The notes under the pieces: generated by a model
The model's database searches: none
Seen by the model: only the letters and a program-made list of their open reading frames with translations
What the model was told of the DNA's origin: nothing
Shown: one piece after another, positions 47,383 to 59,754 of the stretch
Numbering within the stretch: the stretch's first letter is position 1
How the letters are laid out: every line of letters starts with the position of its first letter
Program-made: the position numbers and the translations under genes
DNA from: Pomphorhynchus laevis
Taxonomy: Eukaryota > Acanthocephala > Palaeacanthocephala > Echinorhynchida > Pomphorhynchidae
DNA: 64,000 nucleotides
Direction: 5' to 3'
Assembly: GCA_012934845.2 (NCBI GenBank)
Contig: WNNJ02000598.1
Coordinates: 62,001 to 126,000, forward strand

Positions 47383-47927
47383 AGTTCCCGGAAATTTAAA
47401 AAAAAATAAGTTAATCATATTTATCAATATAAAATATAAAAATTAGGTCAAGCATCGAACATTCAGTCCGACATTTCAGCGGCTGCCGTCACCCTAAATT
47501 ATAAAAATATACAATATATAAATTGATAATTCGTTATCCAGCCTATTTATTCATTTTTATTTTTCACAAAGATAACGATAACGACTATCGAAATAGAAAA
47601 TAAGTAATAGCCTTTTCTCTGTTTTCGTAAATTTTTATTAATCAATACAAAATATTAGATGATTGTATCTAAAATAAAATAAGTTTGATTATTTCAATAT
47701 AAAATTAACGAGAGACAAGCGATCGATTACATAAATAATGAGTTTATTACAAAAACCATGGTAACTATTCGTTATCCCTTTCTAATAAACAGCGCAATTA
47801 TGCTTATTTTATTGAAAAGTTTATTTTTAGAAGTACAAAGATTTAAAACTCCAAAATACATATTATACTCTAAGTTCATTTAAATCCATGTTTTGCTGTT
47901 AAAAATAGTATTTATTATTAAGATTAG
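47383..47927. other. AT-rich upstream region of the MLH1-like sequence
   Basis: No gene. If the MLH1-like frame is transcribed, its promoter would lie here; no clear core promoter element stands out in the AT-rich background. Confidence 0.4.
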
Positions 47928-48881
47928 ATGACTGAATTATCTAAAGAGAGAATCCGAAAACTGGGAAAGGACGTTATTTCTTTAATTGCAGCAGGTGAAG
48001 TCATTCAGAAGCCTTTTAATGTTGTCAAAGAACTGGTTGAAAACAGTTTAGATGCGCATGCAACAAACATTTACGTTGAAATATCTAATGATTTAACTTG
48101 CCTTAAGGTTCGTGATGATGGAGACGGTATTCATCCGAAGGATTTTTCTTTACTTTGTTATCAACATAGCACAAGTAAGATCGATACCATTGATGATTTA
48201 AACAGCATAAATTCATTTGGATTCAGAGGAGAAGCTTTGTTCAGCATATGTCAAGTTTCTGAACAGGTTACAATCACATCAAGACAAAAGCAAAGTTCAA
48301 TTGGTTACTCTGCGAAATTTGATTCAAACACATGCTCATTGCCTAATCAAATAGAATGCAGGCCATGTGCTGCTAATCTGGGTACCGTAATTATGGTACA
48401 GAATCTATTTAGCAGTAAATCGACGAAACTTTTAAAAGGAATGGAATTTCGAAAATCGTTGTCAAACGAGAACTACAGGAATATCGCTAGGCTAATTTGT
48501 TGCTTGGCTGTTCATTATCTGGATGTGAGCTTCAGTCTTTGCAAGAAGTTAGCTAAACATATGGATGTAAACGTCGAGAAAATCATTGTTGATGGTAGTT
48601 TAACAGAATGTCAGCAACGTCAAAATCGGATTAGATCATTATTCGGTTTAAAGAATTCTTCTTTCATTGAAATAAAGGAAACAATAAGCTTTGCAAGCCT
48701 ACATGATCCTCCGCTCTCATCCTGTCAATTTGAAGATATTATCGTTCAATCACTCGTATCGAGCAATAATGGTTGCTTACATTTAGATAATATCCAATCA
48801 TTATGACATCAACCATTCATTAATGGTAAAACCCCAAATTCCATGAGTCATCGCATTAAACAAATAAAATCGAGAAAATAA
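47928..48881 (+). pseudogene. MLH1: MLH1-like mismatch repair ATPase, 3'-truncated
   Basis: An ATG at 47,928 opens 292 codons to a TGA at 48,804. The product is the N-terminal GHKL ATPase of a MutL homologue: LIAAGEVIQKP (19-29), ELVENSLDA with the catalytic Glu (35-43), DDGDGI (63-68), TSK (82-84) and GFRGEAL (98-104), then the transducer-like region (NIARLICCLAVHY, RIRSLFG). IAAGEVIQ and the RSLFG region favour MLH1 over PMS2. After the TGA the same frame continues 24 codons and contains FINGK, the conserved transducer motif expected there, so the TGA interrupts the ancestral frame. The C-terminal PMS-binding half is not found downstream. All ATP-site motifs are intact. It is probably a partial pseudogene, or a gene whose remaining exons lie outside the window. 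Confidence 0.75.
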
Positions 48882-50604
48882 TCATTACAAAGGTCAGGTG
48901 ATTAACTTTTAAGATACAGTAGAAAGTACAAATAAATTATTAATTAAAAGTTAAAAATGTAGAGAATAGTTAAAATAGGATGCGAAGCACGTGACTTGCA
49001 TTGTTTTTTATTTAAATAAACTCAGATATAAAATTCAACTAGCTTACTGGCTATATCAGTATTTACAATGCATTGTCATTTTTAGGTAATATTGCAGAAA
49101 TTGGTTCTACTTTGAAATGTAGTAATTTAGCCATAATTATACAACCATAAATTTTTAAAAATATTAAAATTTAATTATCTTTTGATAAATTAATTATATT
49201 AATTAAAATAAGTTAATTTATATGTAAAATATTCATAAAATTCTATAAATATAAAATTACAAATTTGTATTTTAAGTATAAATTATTGTAAATATCACAT
49301 GTCAATGCCGTCATATCGGCTGAATCTTCAACGCGATTTTTTTATAATATTTGCCTAAGTAAGTTGCTGACATAATATCCAATTCGATAATGCATTAACC
49401 ATCCTGTATCGATAAGGCTGACACCTCTCATTATTCATATACAGGAATGATGGGCAATAAACCGGAATCAGTTATTGAGTTGGAATGTACCCCTGAATGC
49501 ACGGTTCTTCCTATCACATTTTCCGATACACGAAAGTTTCTGGCAAAGTAACCGTATTTGTCGTATCTATATATTGAGCTGTTTTCGCATAGGAAGTTTA
49601 TTTTGGGTCATTGAATATATGTTTATTGTAATAGTCTTTGAAATACTTACATTTCTTCAAATAAGAGGAATGGATTTTATCCGTTAAGTAGGCATATTTC
49701 ATTAAGGTGTACTTGCATGTTTGCGCAAGTCGAACACGATTGTGTGACTGCAGTTGAACTCCAATGTTCCACGTTTGACATTTCGGACAGTGAGGATACT
49801 GTAGTCGTTTAAAGATATTAGTTTAAACGCAAGATTGGTCTCAATAAATGGATTGCATGTTGATTTAGAAGAAATAGCGTCTTATCCAATTATGATACTA
49901 GCCAGCTCCACATCTTTTTTGGAAGTAATAATCCTATTTTGTTTAGATGGAATGATTTTTCAATTTCAGCCATATAATTGTTGTTTAAGTCGGGTTCAAT
50001 ATTAAGAATTTTGATGGTAGCTGTTAAGTTATGTATGTGATTGAGTTATACTTACTTAGGGTATCATTAGCGTTATATATATGAACTAGCTTATATAAGA
50101 TAGTTCAGATACCGTAAAAGAAATTCTAAATATGTAAACCTCTTGGTTGAATTATAAATGATTTTGTCAGGATTTTTTGATGAAAGATCTTAGAATGCAA
50201 ACGTAATATTATTCGTTCATATTTACGAAAGATTTTATTATCTCCACCAGATTACTAAGTTTTTTAATTTATTCTTTTTTAATTTCTTAACGACACACGT
50301 CTTTCTTGTGTTTCGTTAATATCGCTATTATGTATAGTATATGTCAGACATTCTAGTTCCGTCCCATTATTGATGAGGGCCGAACTTACTTAGTAATCTG
50401 TTGTCATTACTGTCATTATTGTTTGATGTCATTATTGTTCCACTGATTGTATTCATTTTAGTTGTTGTTCAGTATGGCTGTTGATTGAGACGGATACAAA
50501 ACAATAACAACAACAATTTTAAACAAAAAACCTCACAAAGTTATGTAGTGTTAACAAAGGTTCAAAATAATAATAACCATCAATTTAAAGGCATAAAGAC
50601 TATC
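48882..50604. other. AT-rich region without recognised genes
   Basis: No MLH1 C-terminal exon and no transposon domain were seen. Short open frames (for example 49,475-49,687) are hydrophobic and AT-driven. A TGTCATTATTG-rich stretch near 50,400-50,450 is a minor degenerate repeat. Confidence 0.45.
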
Positions 50605-52520
50605 TTCACTAGGTCAATGACGTCTTCTCATAGTAACGGACCAGGGGAATCAGAGCCCTCCAGCTTAAATCATTGAGTCGTCTTCCAACTGAATCACTCA
50701 GGGTCTCTTACCTGAGAGTTCAGTCGAGACGTACTATGGTAGGTATTTTCGAGATGGGGAGCTTAAGAAACCTTGGTCTTTGATCTGGGAGACGTCCTCT
50801 AGAAAAAAAAGACTAATCATGAGATTGACCAGGTACCCCAAATGCATACCTGAGCTTTGCCACTTAATGATGATGCTGGGCCCGTTTTATGATCCACCTA
50901 GCTCTCTTCAGTACACTTTTGAATTTAATCAAGTCTGGTCAGACCGACCATTTAATCATAATGGTACACCACAGATATTTTACTAGATGTGAAAAGGAGG
51001 GGAGATGTTGGATTGTTCAATATGGAAGAAAGTTGAGATTGCAAATCTCTAGTTTTTTCGTTGTCGCAGGGGCATTATTAAATACTACCACCTGCGATTT
51101 GGCGGAGGATGGGGGTAATTGATCTTTTAATCTTGAAAAGAAGTGGCTGATGTCCGAGACTACATCTTTAGCTGATCATCGAGACTACATCTCGTCCATA
51201 TAAAAGGCTAAGGGCATAAGCCTCTCCTGAATTCCACTGAATGATGTACAGTGAAAATAAATCGAAATTACTTCCCATTCAAAGGTGTCACTAAAAGGGA
51301 CAGCAATCTCACTAGTTAGGTCCGGAGAGGGAAAGGTCGCCCTTCCGTCTTCCGGCCTTAGTAGTGTGACCACTGGCCTATCCTTGTGCAGTGAGGGCAG
51401 CTTCATCATCTCCCACGATCATCCACGCTGCTCCTTTCTTCTTTAACTTCTTAGGAGGCGTGCTTCTAGAGGATGATCGTTTATTCAAGGAGGTAGTCGG
51501 TACCTCAACAGTCACCGGAGGTTGTAAGATGGCGCTGTTAAATTTTTGATCATTGCGTAGATCAATTTCATATGTTCGGAATTTCAATTCAAAGATTTTC
51601 AGAATATCCTTGGCTGTGGAGTAGTGTTGTATACGACAGAGTTCGATTTATGTTGAATGTTAGATGACCTGCAAGCATTTGAAGAAAATATCTTCCGATA
51701 ATCCTTAAATAAGGTGCTTATCTTCGACCAAACGGGGTAAGATAGTGCACAATTAGGGCACCGGAGAGTCGCTTTGCATATATCAGGATGTTCAGGATCA
51801 GTAAATGACCAAATATCACAAATTTTGTCTTGCATTGCGACCACACAGTGACCCCAGGAATGGCACGTATTGCGGTGGAGAAACGTCATGTTATCCTCGG
51901 CAATCAGTGAAAAAGCAAGATTGCACCCCATAAACGGGTTGCCACTTGAGTTACTCAGGATTCTCGCTGTATTCAAGTCCGTTTTAGCAAATGCAATTAG
52001 TAGAGGGTGTCGTTTGTTCCCCAAACCACCCGGATGTCGTGCAGGTTGAATGTTTTCTGCAGCACCTGTAAATTATTGTTGTCAAGATCAGTAATAAGGT
52101 TGGAAATTTTAATCGTCGCCTGAATAGGCTTGTACGAGATGGAGGCCTGACCTTTGAAGGAGATTTCCCCATATAATAGAAACTCCTTGGCCATATCAGG
52201 CGTTTCGAAGGAGATACGGTATGTATTATCAACAGTTTTTGCAAAATCCAAAGGAATCGGCTAAAATATTCCTTAGGATCAATTGGAATTGTTGGAGTGA
52301 TAATGATAAGATTAACAGCCTTCTTGATAGGAGGAAGTTCCTCCGATACGGGTGTATTAACAAACAAATCTCCACTTACATAGTGTTCTGCGGAAATTGC
52401 TTGAGTTTCCATGCATGTTTGCATACTTACGAAATTGTTTGAAACCTCCTTCATGCATTTTATGCTTATACAAAACAATGTAAAATGCCTCACAATAAAA
52501 CTGAACAGAAATTTTTTTTT
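50605..52520 (-). mobile_element. Jockey/I-like LINE J5, internally deleted
   Basis: Minus-strand copy. ORF1 is at about 52,500-51,400 (YKPIQATIKISNL, a worn CCHC region near 51,900-51,700 with CHSWGHC and CPNC, and a basic tail KKLKKKG). Only the first codons of the APE region remain near 51,210-51,260, joined directly near 51,180 to the late RT and 3' UTR, which run to 50,605 (GACGTCCTCT, GGGGAATCAGAGCCC). Almost all of ORF2 is missing. ORF1 is diverged from J1-J3, so this is an older branch. Confidence 0.7.
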
Positions 52521-52599
52521 GATTATTAATTATTATTAAATAATAATGATTACAATGCATTGTATAATTGTCAACAAATTATCTCTTCATACTTCCTAA

Positions 52600-53490
52600 A
52601 ACGCTTATCCAGTCAACTCCGCAAGGAGATGGCTATTATCAACGAAAACGCCAACCGCCTTCTCAATTGCGTGATAATCAACCCATATGATTGTCCGGAT
52701 TCCTCGGCAAGATTTCCAGCTGCCTTTTTTTAGCAATCTCTAAAGCTCGATTCCATAACCACCAACAGATGACACGACAGCAGGTATAAAATCTTCACCT
52801 TCTATTCTATTGATTCGCTCTGCATATTTTGAATTTTTTCGAGTCGCATTATACGAAAACACAGAATTTACTTCACTCGACATGGCGTACGCAGGAGCAA
52901 AATGGTTGAAAACGCAAACGTCTATAAGTGACCGCTCCGCCGTTCCATGCTTAAAGTCCGTATATACACGATCCATCCTGGCAGATCTATCGCGTGTCGT
53001 CGAATTTGCAGCGAAGACCATATCTTCTGGTACGGGTTGTAATTCGACCTCAGCAGCAGCGTTTCCGAACGCTTGCTTTATAATATCTCCCAGGATATCT
53101 CGAACAACATTATGCCGTATGATTGCGAAACCACCCATATTGCAGGACAACGTGTGTGCGGGTTCGATGCTGCCTCCGCACTTGCATTTTTTGCAAGGCT
53201 CACTGACCAAATTGTACCTGGTGGCCATTGTAGCCTGGAATTGCTTTTGATTTAGGTGTGATCTGTGCAACCGAGTTGGTGTGGATGTCAACTAGGCCGA
53301 TACACAAGGCCAAGAGGCGTGCTGAAAAATAAGTTTCAATTTCTCATTTGCCGCCTATGACACTTGTTCCATTGATTTCCGTGAACGTTCGTCAATCTCT
53401 TCTCGGAATCTTTTCATCATCTCACTGAGTGTACGTTTTGATGTTTCAATATCTGAGTTCAGGATATTGTTGTTTGCCACTACAACTGAT
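52600..53490 (-). mobile_element. Family K element K0, C-terminal nuclease end only
   Basis: Minus-strand fragment with a 183-codon open frame (53,291-52,740). It carries KKCKCGG...AHTLSC (a Cys/His zinc motif), IIRHNVVRDIL, SARMDRVYTDF and ERSLIDVCVFNHFAP. These give the order zinc finger, RHN, Asp, DV that characterises restriction-like endonuclease domains of R2-type retrotransposons. No RT is attached upstream before K1 sequence begins. It is a 5'-truncated third member of the cluster. Confidence 0.65.
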
Positions 53491-53499
53491 CGGTGAAAA

Positions 53500-55655
53500 T
53501 GACCTTCGACATCATCTGCAGGAAATATTATAAACAGAAGTTTATAATTTTTTTAATGGGCATTATTTCAACCAAACAAAACGTATGCTTCAAAATCTTC
53601 TTAGGCACTCCAATGTCTAACTGGGTGACCTCTCGTCGATCGATCTTTCCTAATGCAGGCAGAGGACATTTTGGCGAATGGGCGATATCAACCCTCGTCC
53701 GAATTGAACGGATGCTTTCGCTATAAGTGAATTTACGGCGTGAAGAAATCAGCATATCAATTCTCTTCAGAAGGAAGGACGCGGACAGACCCATACCGCC
53801 ATTCGCAGCAAAGACCACAGTGATGAAATACGCCTTCTCAAGCCTCGTAACTCGTTCGCCGTACTTGGCAATTTACCGATGCTCATGATAGCGGAAATGA
53901 CTTTCAATTGGTCCTGACGTATATGACGGAGCAAGGTGACTAAATATGCATACGTCCAGTAAGGACCGCTCCGTTCTATCGCCCAAGAAACCGTTACACC
54001 CAATATCCAGACACACGCATGCATCTGTAGTTGTGGTACCAACCTCAAAAATTAGTTCATCTGGGATTGACTGGAGACTCGGCTCAATCGATACACTGCT
54101 ACATACGTGAGACAGTTCGTTGGCAAGAATATCACGAATGACATTATGACGAACTGTCGGCATTCCACCAGATTGGCAAGACAACGAGTGCGTGACTTCA
54201 AAGTCTTGACCACAAGAACACTTTGAGGGAGCTTCAGATGGTCATATACCATATCTCACTGCGATTGCATCGTAAAATTGCTGTCTATTTAAAAGCTGAC
54301 TCGGATTTTCGATCGATTTGGCCGAAAGCCAGGTAGAAACTCCTTTGCCCGCAGAGTACTCTAAGATGACAGATCCTTGTTCACATGCCAGCTGAGCAGC
54401 TGAAACTTTCAACTTAAGTTGTACCTCGTTTTCTCTACGAAATTGTGTAGCAATCGTATCCTGAACTCGTGCAACTTCTTCACTGGTAAATCCTTCCAAC
54501 AAAGGCCTGCACAATTCCCGCGAACAATTATACGCCACCTCAGACTCTCCATGTGAAAATGCGATGCCAAGACCTCTAAAGCGACAAGGAAGTTGAATAA
54601 TATTTTCGAGTTTATCATTCAATTCGCTGCCTAAAGTGACAGGAATCAAATTTTGACGTAGAGCATTCGAAATACATTTCAACGGAAACCCCTTCAAAAT
54701 GCAGGTACGCCTTAAGAAGTTCCATTGAAACTGCAATGCCTGGGTAAGCGCAGTAAAGGCAACATGCGGACTCTCCTTTGCAACTTGTTCCAGGTTCTGG
54801 ATCGTTGACATCCATATAGCTGTCTTCATGGATAAAAACCTGGAAGTGTACTCCTCTGTCCCAATCACGGATCCCAAAACTGTCAGACCATTATCCACGA
54901 CATGTAGGTCAGATCCAGTAAATAATTTCGAAACATCATCAATACAACCTTCGTGAACCAAAAAGCAGCACTTACTTTCGTTCGAAAAATACCCGTATTG
55001 AGGGCCTATAAGATGCATTAAATTCCAAACTCTAACGAGCTCATCTGCGCTTCCGACGCAGTATGCGTCATCTGCAAACCATCTATGCTGCACTCCAGGA
55101 ATTTCCCTTCTTATTGTCTGTATCAATGGAATGGACGCCAAGCTGAAAGCAATCATTGCCAGCGGATCGCCTTGCGTAAACCCTTCACAAGAATGAATTT
55201 CTCCAACATCCAGCGAGAGTAAAGGGTTACCGCTATACATGTTCGTAAGGATCGTCGTTAATGCAGGACATAGTTTACATTTTTCAGCGCAACCGTTCGA
55301 TTTATCAAATTAAAGGCAATTTTAGCATCCAACTGCAAGATACAAGACGACACTCCCACGTCGAAAGGGCTTCTTATTGAATGGATTGCTGTTTCGACAG
55401 CACATTTCTGGCATGCAGCAAGTTGTTCACACGAAGCAGTCTTTTGCAGATCCAAGGAAATTCTACTAGCGAGAATCTTTCCTATGATTCTTCGATGTAC
55501 ATCCCCAATTCCAATCGGACGGATTCCAGGGTCTTTATTGAATGAGATCAATCTGCATGCTGTAAACGCTTCAAGGTCATGTATTAAGTACTTGTTCGAT
55601 GCTATAGATATTGCGAACTCTGCTAATTCGAAGCTAATAATAATGAGACTCTATT
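53500..55655 (-). mobile_element. Family K element K1 (RT plus C-terminal nuclease), 5'-truncated
   Basis: Minus-strand element beginning inside the RT (FTACRLISFNKDPGIRPIG, near 55,550). Motif A is LQLDAKIAFNLINR (55,330), motif B CEGFTQGDPLAMIAF (55,170), motif C RWFADDAYCVGS (55,075), then a long thumb and linker to 54,242. The nuclease part follows at 54,230-53,760: CGQDFEVTHSLSC zinc motif, TVRHNVIRDIL, CLDIG, ERSLLDVCIF, and a tail with FAANGGMG. The RT is one 332-codon open frame; the nuclease reads in another frame. Confidence 0.75.
54242..55240 (-). pseudogene. RT core of K1, 332-codon open frame
   Basis: Longest readable RT frame of the cluster. It starts just before motif B (GFTQGDPLAM, residues about 19-28) and has motif C WFADDA (about 49-54), the YGYF-xN-xSKC block (motif D-like, about 77-87), LGSVIGT (about 120-126) and GLGI (about 223-226). 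It ends with an AGKGVSTWLSA block that precedes the zinc finger of the nuclease domain. Motif A lies upstream in the adjoining frame (55,551-55,258). No APE endonuclease precedes the RT, so strand nicking would fall to the C-terminal domain. Confidence 0.7.
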
Positions 55656-55739
55656 ATAGCACTGCCGTCTCTCGACGATGGTCAAAAAAACAGTTAGTTA
55701 CAAGATGTATAAAAAAATTAATAGAAAAATAAAAAAAGA

Positions 55740-56575
55740 AATCAGAAAGTAGTTAATGAAGATTATCAATAGACGCCAAACTGAGCTAAGACAAATAAGA
55801 GCATTCAAACACGTAAAAGATAAGAACATGAAGAATTACAGAATCGACATCGGCAGTTCCTCCCTCTATCGTGAATGGGAATACGAATTGAAGAAAATTT
55901 ATTGTGATAACCATAAAGGGAAATAGGCCAGACCAGAAGTCGTTTGATAGAGCATGGATTGCGCTACGCTGTTTGTAAGTATGTAGGAGTCAAAAATAAG
56001 TCCGGATCTAGCTGCTTGTATTTGATAGCGAGTGCATCTCTGTGGTGTGCGAAATTCGAAGTAATCGGAAGATTAAGGTGCTGTTGAATATATATAGAGA
56101 GAGGGCAATGAGTAAGTGCTTACAACGCCGCTACTGCTGTGTATGATGTTTTAAAAGAAACACCAACAATGCGCTTAACCAAACGCCACTGGCAACTATC
56201 GAGCTGTTTAAAATTGCGTTGAGATAAATCCAACCATATTGCAGGCAAACCACATTCAATCAGTGGTAGAAGCATAATCTTAAATAGTTTGATTGCGCCG
56301 TCGAAAGATATTAATCTAAGATTTTTAAAACTCGATAAGATAGAAATGATCTTACAACATTTGCGTTCTAGGTGTAGCGTGAAAGACCAACGTCAGTTAA
56401 GCAATACCCCAAGGTAAATATAGCTATTGCAATAATCTAGAGTATTGTTTGCATAAAGTAATGAATCATCATTTCTAAGGCGGTCACCTCTACGAAACCC
56501 TAACATTTTGGTTTTATCAACATTAACCGTCATACAGTTTTTGAGGCAGTACTCTTCGATAATAATTTTTTAAAC
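55740..56575 (-). mobile_element. LINE fragment E, end of RT, family uncertain
   Basis: Minus-strand reading shows an RT C-terminal part: VNVDKTKMLGFRRG, SYIYLGVLLN, HLERKC, LPLIECGLPAIW. This is the usual order of the NxxKT, YLGV and thumb segments of LINE RTs. It sits between K1 and K2 and has several stops. Too little remains to assign a clade. Confidence 0.5.
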
Positions 56576-56669
56576 AGTCAATTTTTTAAAAAGTTTTTTT
56601 CTTTACAGTATAATGATATTAAAATTGTCTTAACCGAATAATAAAATCTTGATCTTTGTTATAGCCCAT

Positions 56670-59637
56670 AAAATCCTTAGCCGGCTTTACTTCTTCCAGA
56701 TTGTATGTAAAATGCTCGTGTGGAACGTGCAGCTCGTAAACAATTTGATGCCGTTCTGACAATGGCTAATACTAATTTTGTTTTAAGTTTCGACAGTTCT
56801 AGGTTGTAGTTGGAATGTTTGAGTGTGCCTATCTTTGTTGAAATTCTTTGAAGAATACTCCATGTGCTTTCACCTACTCCGTCAGAAGTAGAAAATACCA
56901 ATGGGGAGAAATAACCGTTTTCCACTAATCGTATCCTTTCCAAGTACTTTTTTCTTTTTACATTATACTCAAAAGCTTTCTGTGGTACTATCGTATTGTA
57001 AGATTCGGCAAATATCGAAATATTGTGACATCGAAAAATGTCCGCTAGAATCTTTCACTTCCAAGTCCTGTGCAAACTATATCAAGTCTTGATTCGTCAT
57101 AATTTGTGGTTGAGCTGTTCTCAAAGTTTATAGATTGCGGTACTCTAGACAGCTTTGGTTCGGTCTCTACGCCTGAACATCACTTTCGTAGCGAGGTTGC
57201 GAAGATGTCGCGAACATTGTCGTGTCGCAAGGAAGCCAAGTCTCCTCGTTGGCACGATATAGCGTGTGCTAGAAGTAACTTTTCACCACATATACATTTC
57301 GTATTCATCAAATCAAGAGGGGTTCATCCATAACGCATTTCTAAATTCGTTTGCGCTGAGTTTCCACTTCTCATGTAATATGGGAAGCTCAGTCAACCAC
57401 AAACCCGCACCTTTTATGCTTGCGTGATCAATGTAGTAATTTACAGATTGATCAACATTGGATTTTACGCGTCCTGATCTTTCTAAGAAAATATTCCGGC
57501 GTTGCTCTGATATTTCCTGCCCAATCTTATTTTGCAACTTATTTAATTGGTCCCCGTGGACACCAGACTGTCTCGTTTGGCAGAGGCGTTGAACGATATC
57601 ATATTCGAGAGAACAGCTACATGTATGATCATCAATACCTAGACCGCCAAGTCGGACAGGCAGCGAGACTAAGCTGTGCCAATTATGATCCAAGGATTGT
57701 TTAGTAAGCTGTTTTACAAAACTAGAGAAAATGCCAGACTTCAGAACCTGTAGTAATGAAAGATCTATTTTAGTTGCTCGTAAGAAGTAACTCTATTTTG
57801 ATTGTAATGACTTAGTCAACCCTAAATATGCAGTTTGCAGCTTTATATCCGAGATAATTAAGAGTTTTGCAACCATTTCAATCCATTTTTCACATTTCGA
57901 TTTCACTGTCTCTTCCATGTACTCTTTCGTTCCGATTAGTGCTCCGAGAATTTTGGTCCCGTTTGTTTGTAAGCCACATTGTTAAGCATTTCGGATTCAC
58001 TGATCGAATGATGTGATAATAGAACCGTTTTCGATGCATTAACATTATAACCGTATAAAGGTCCTTTCTCTAACAATAATGACCAAACATGTTTTAACTC
58101 AGAATGTGTACCAACGAAATTAGCATCGTCTGCATACCATCGCTGTATCACTTGTGGCATTTCTTGCTCTATAAATTTAATCAGTGGCAGTGTCGACATT
58201 GCTAACCCAACCATTGTGAAGAGTCACCTTGAGTGAAACCTTCTTTTGATATTATACTTTCCCCACCTAATGCAAGCGTTGTTGGTTTTGTATAGATGTT
58301 ATTCATAACTATCGAAAGTGAGGGACATGTGAACTTTAAATTGTACAACGCAACTGCTCGATTCACTGAATTAAAAGCGTTGCTGGCCTCAACGGCCAAG
58401 AGACATTGAACTTTTTGTATCTCAAATGCTTCTCTGATCGATGAAATAGCAAATTCTAACCAAGCTTTTTGTGAAGCTGCCAGTTGCACAATACCCGCTG
58501 CAGACTGTAAATCGTCCTTGACCAACCCCAATAATGCCTTGCATAAAATGCGTCTAGCGACATCGCAAATACCAATAGGACAAACACCACTATTACTCTT
58601 TTTAAGTGCAACTAACCGACACGCTGTAAAGGCCTTTAGTGCATCAGGGTCTAAGGTTTCTGTAGCAATTGCAATGCCTAAATCTGCTAATGATCTCGTC
58701 AATGACGTTGATATTTTCCCGAACTCAGATAGCATATATCGCCACATGTTTGAATCCAAACCCGACTGTCTTCCGGCGCCGTGCGTTCTACGACATGCGT
58801 GGATTATGTGATACTCGTCGAGCGATGTAAATATAACAAAATGATGTTTTCTGACGCATCTGACGGGCTCTGTTAGAAGAGCCTCCTGAACGATTTCCTT
58901 TAAGGGAGGATGTAAATTGAGTAAAATTGTACTAACCGGAACACCATCAATTAGTGAATCATGAGAAAACACTCCTTGAACGGAGTTATCAGATAGTAAG
59001 CGACTAGCTGCTGTTATTTTGCAGTTGGTCATGAGTAATAAATATTTGTGCTTCCAATCGAACTCTCTTTGAGAAGTGCATCTCAAAATTTCACTTTTTT
59101 GCAGAAAATTAGCTTCATTGAACAACTCAGTACAGCGTTTTTCTTCCCAAAGACTAATTCGTCTCTGTAGTGTCCTGCGTATCAACCTAATTTTTCTTGA
59201 GGGAATGCGTTGTAACACACATTGGGCAAAGACTGTTGCTTCCGCGAGGGCATATTGTGAATTATTCCTGTTCAAATATATCCTTGAATAAAACTCCGTA
59301 AAAATATCGATAAATTCGTGACTAGGAGTTGATCGCGGCAAGTTCATTTGATTTGGTTTCCATTGTATGACCTGATAATATATTTCAAAAATTTGCAAAT
59401 CGTAAGACAGAGAGGCCGGTAAAAAATCAAAGTTTGTATCTTTGGGAACTTTGTTAGCATCTGATTTTTCTATTGTTTCTGAGAAAGCATTGCTGCCTGC
59501 TAATTTCCGTGTACAATTTTCGCCCGGCAGTTGATACATTGTTTATTGGTTCTTGCACAAACGCTACCTTTGCACTTCGCTGCCACCGAGTTGCAACTAC
59601 AGCATCTAACGCTAGATGAAGGTTGTCCACGCGGCAT
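56670..59637 (-). mobile_element. Family K element K2, near full-length RT plus nuclease element
   Basis: Minus-strand element of about 3 kb. An ATG at 59,637 starts MPRGQPSSS followed by a Cys-rich module (CCSC, KCKGSVC, CINC). Coding shifts frame near 59,500-59,540 into a 445-codon frame (59,539-58,202). RT motif A is AVEASNAFNSVNR, motif B EGFTQGD and motif C RWYADDANFVG (58,110). LGGLGI and the STWL-like GLWLTELP block follow to 57,313. Then come the zinc motif CICGEKLLLAHAISC, the SLRHDNVRDIF block and a tail (56,943-56,677) with FSPLVFST. The central nuclease residues after RHDN are eroded. A few frame breaks make it inactive. Family identity is unknown to me; R2-like endonuclease logic is inferred. 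Confidence 0.75.
58202..59539 (-). pseudogene. N-terminal and RT region of K2, 445-codon open frame
   Basis: The first about 250 residues are a helical, charged region without recognised domain (EFIDIFTEFYSRIYL, LRRT-rich parts). The RT proper begins near residue 300 with FTACRLVALKKS, VCPIGICDVARRIL and a Gln/Ala-rich helix, then motif A and motif B at the end. The frame then breaks and continues at 58,214. The long uninterrupted stretch in a dead element suggests fairly recent loss of function. Confidence 0.7.
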
Positions 59638-59754
59638 TTATGTGTGCTTATGTCTTCGATAATAATAAAGATTTTCTTAAGCAAAATAATACATGGATAA
59701 ATGAGTCAATTTAAATAAAAAAGGAAAGAAAACAAGTCATAACAACTTCCTGAC

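Noticed and set aside
49475-49687. 70-codon frame downstream of the MLH1-like sequence
   Set aside because: Not similar to any MLH1 C-terminal segment and very hydrophobic; treated as chance.
50365-50385. TGATGAGGGCCGAA resembling a hammerhead core
   Set aside because: Five bases cannot form stem II and no flanking stems pair.
52810-53250. 146-codon plus-strand open frame
   Set aside because: It is the antisense of the well-supported K0 nuclease frame.
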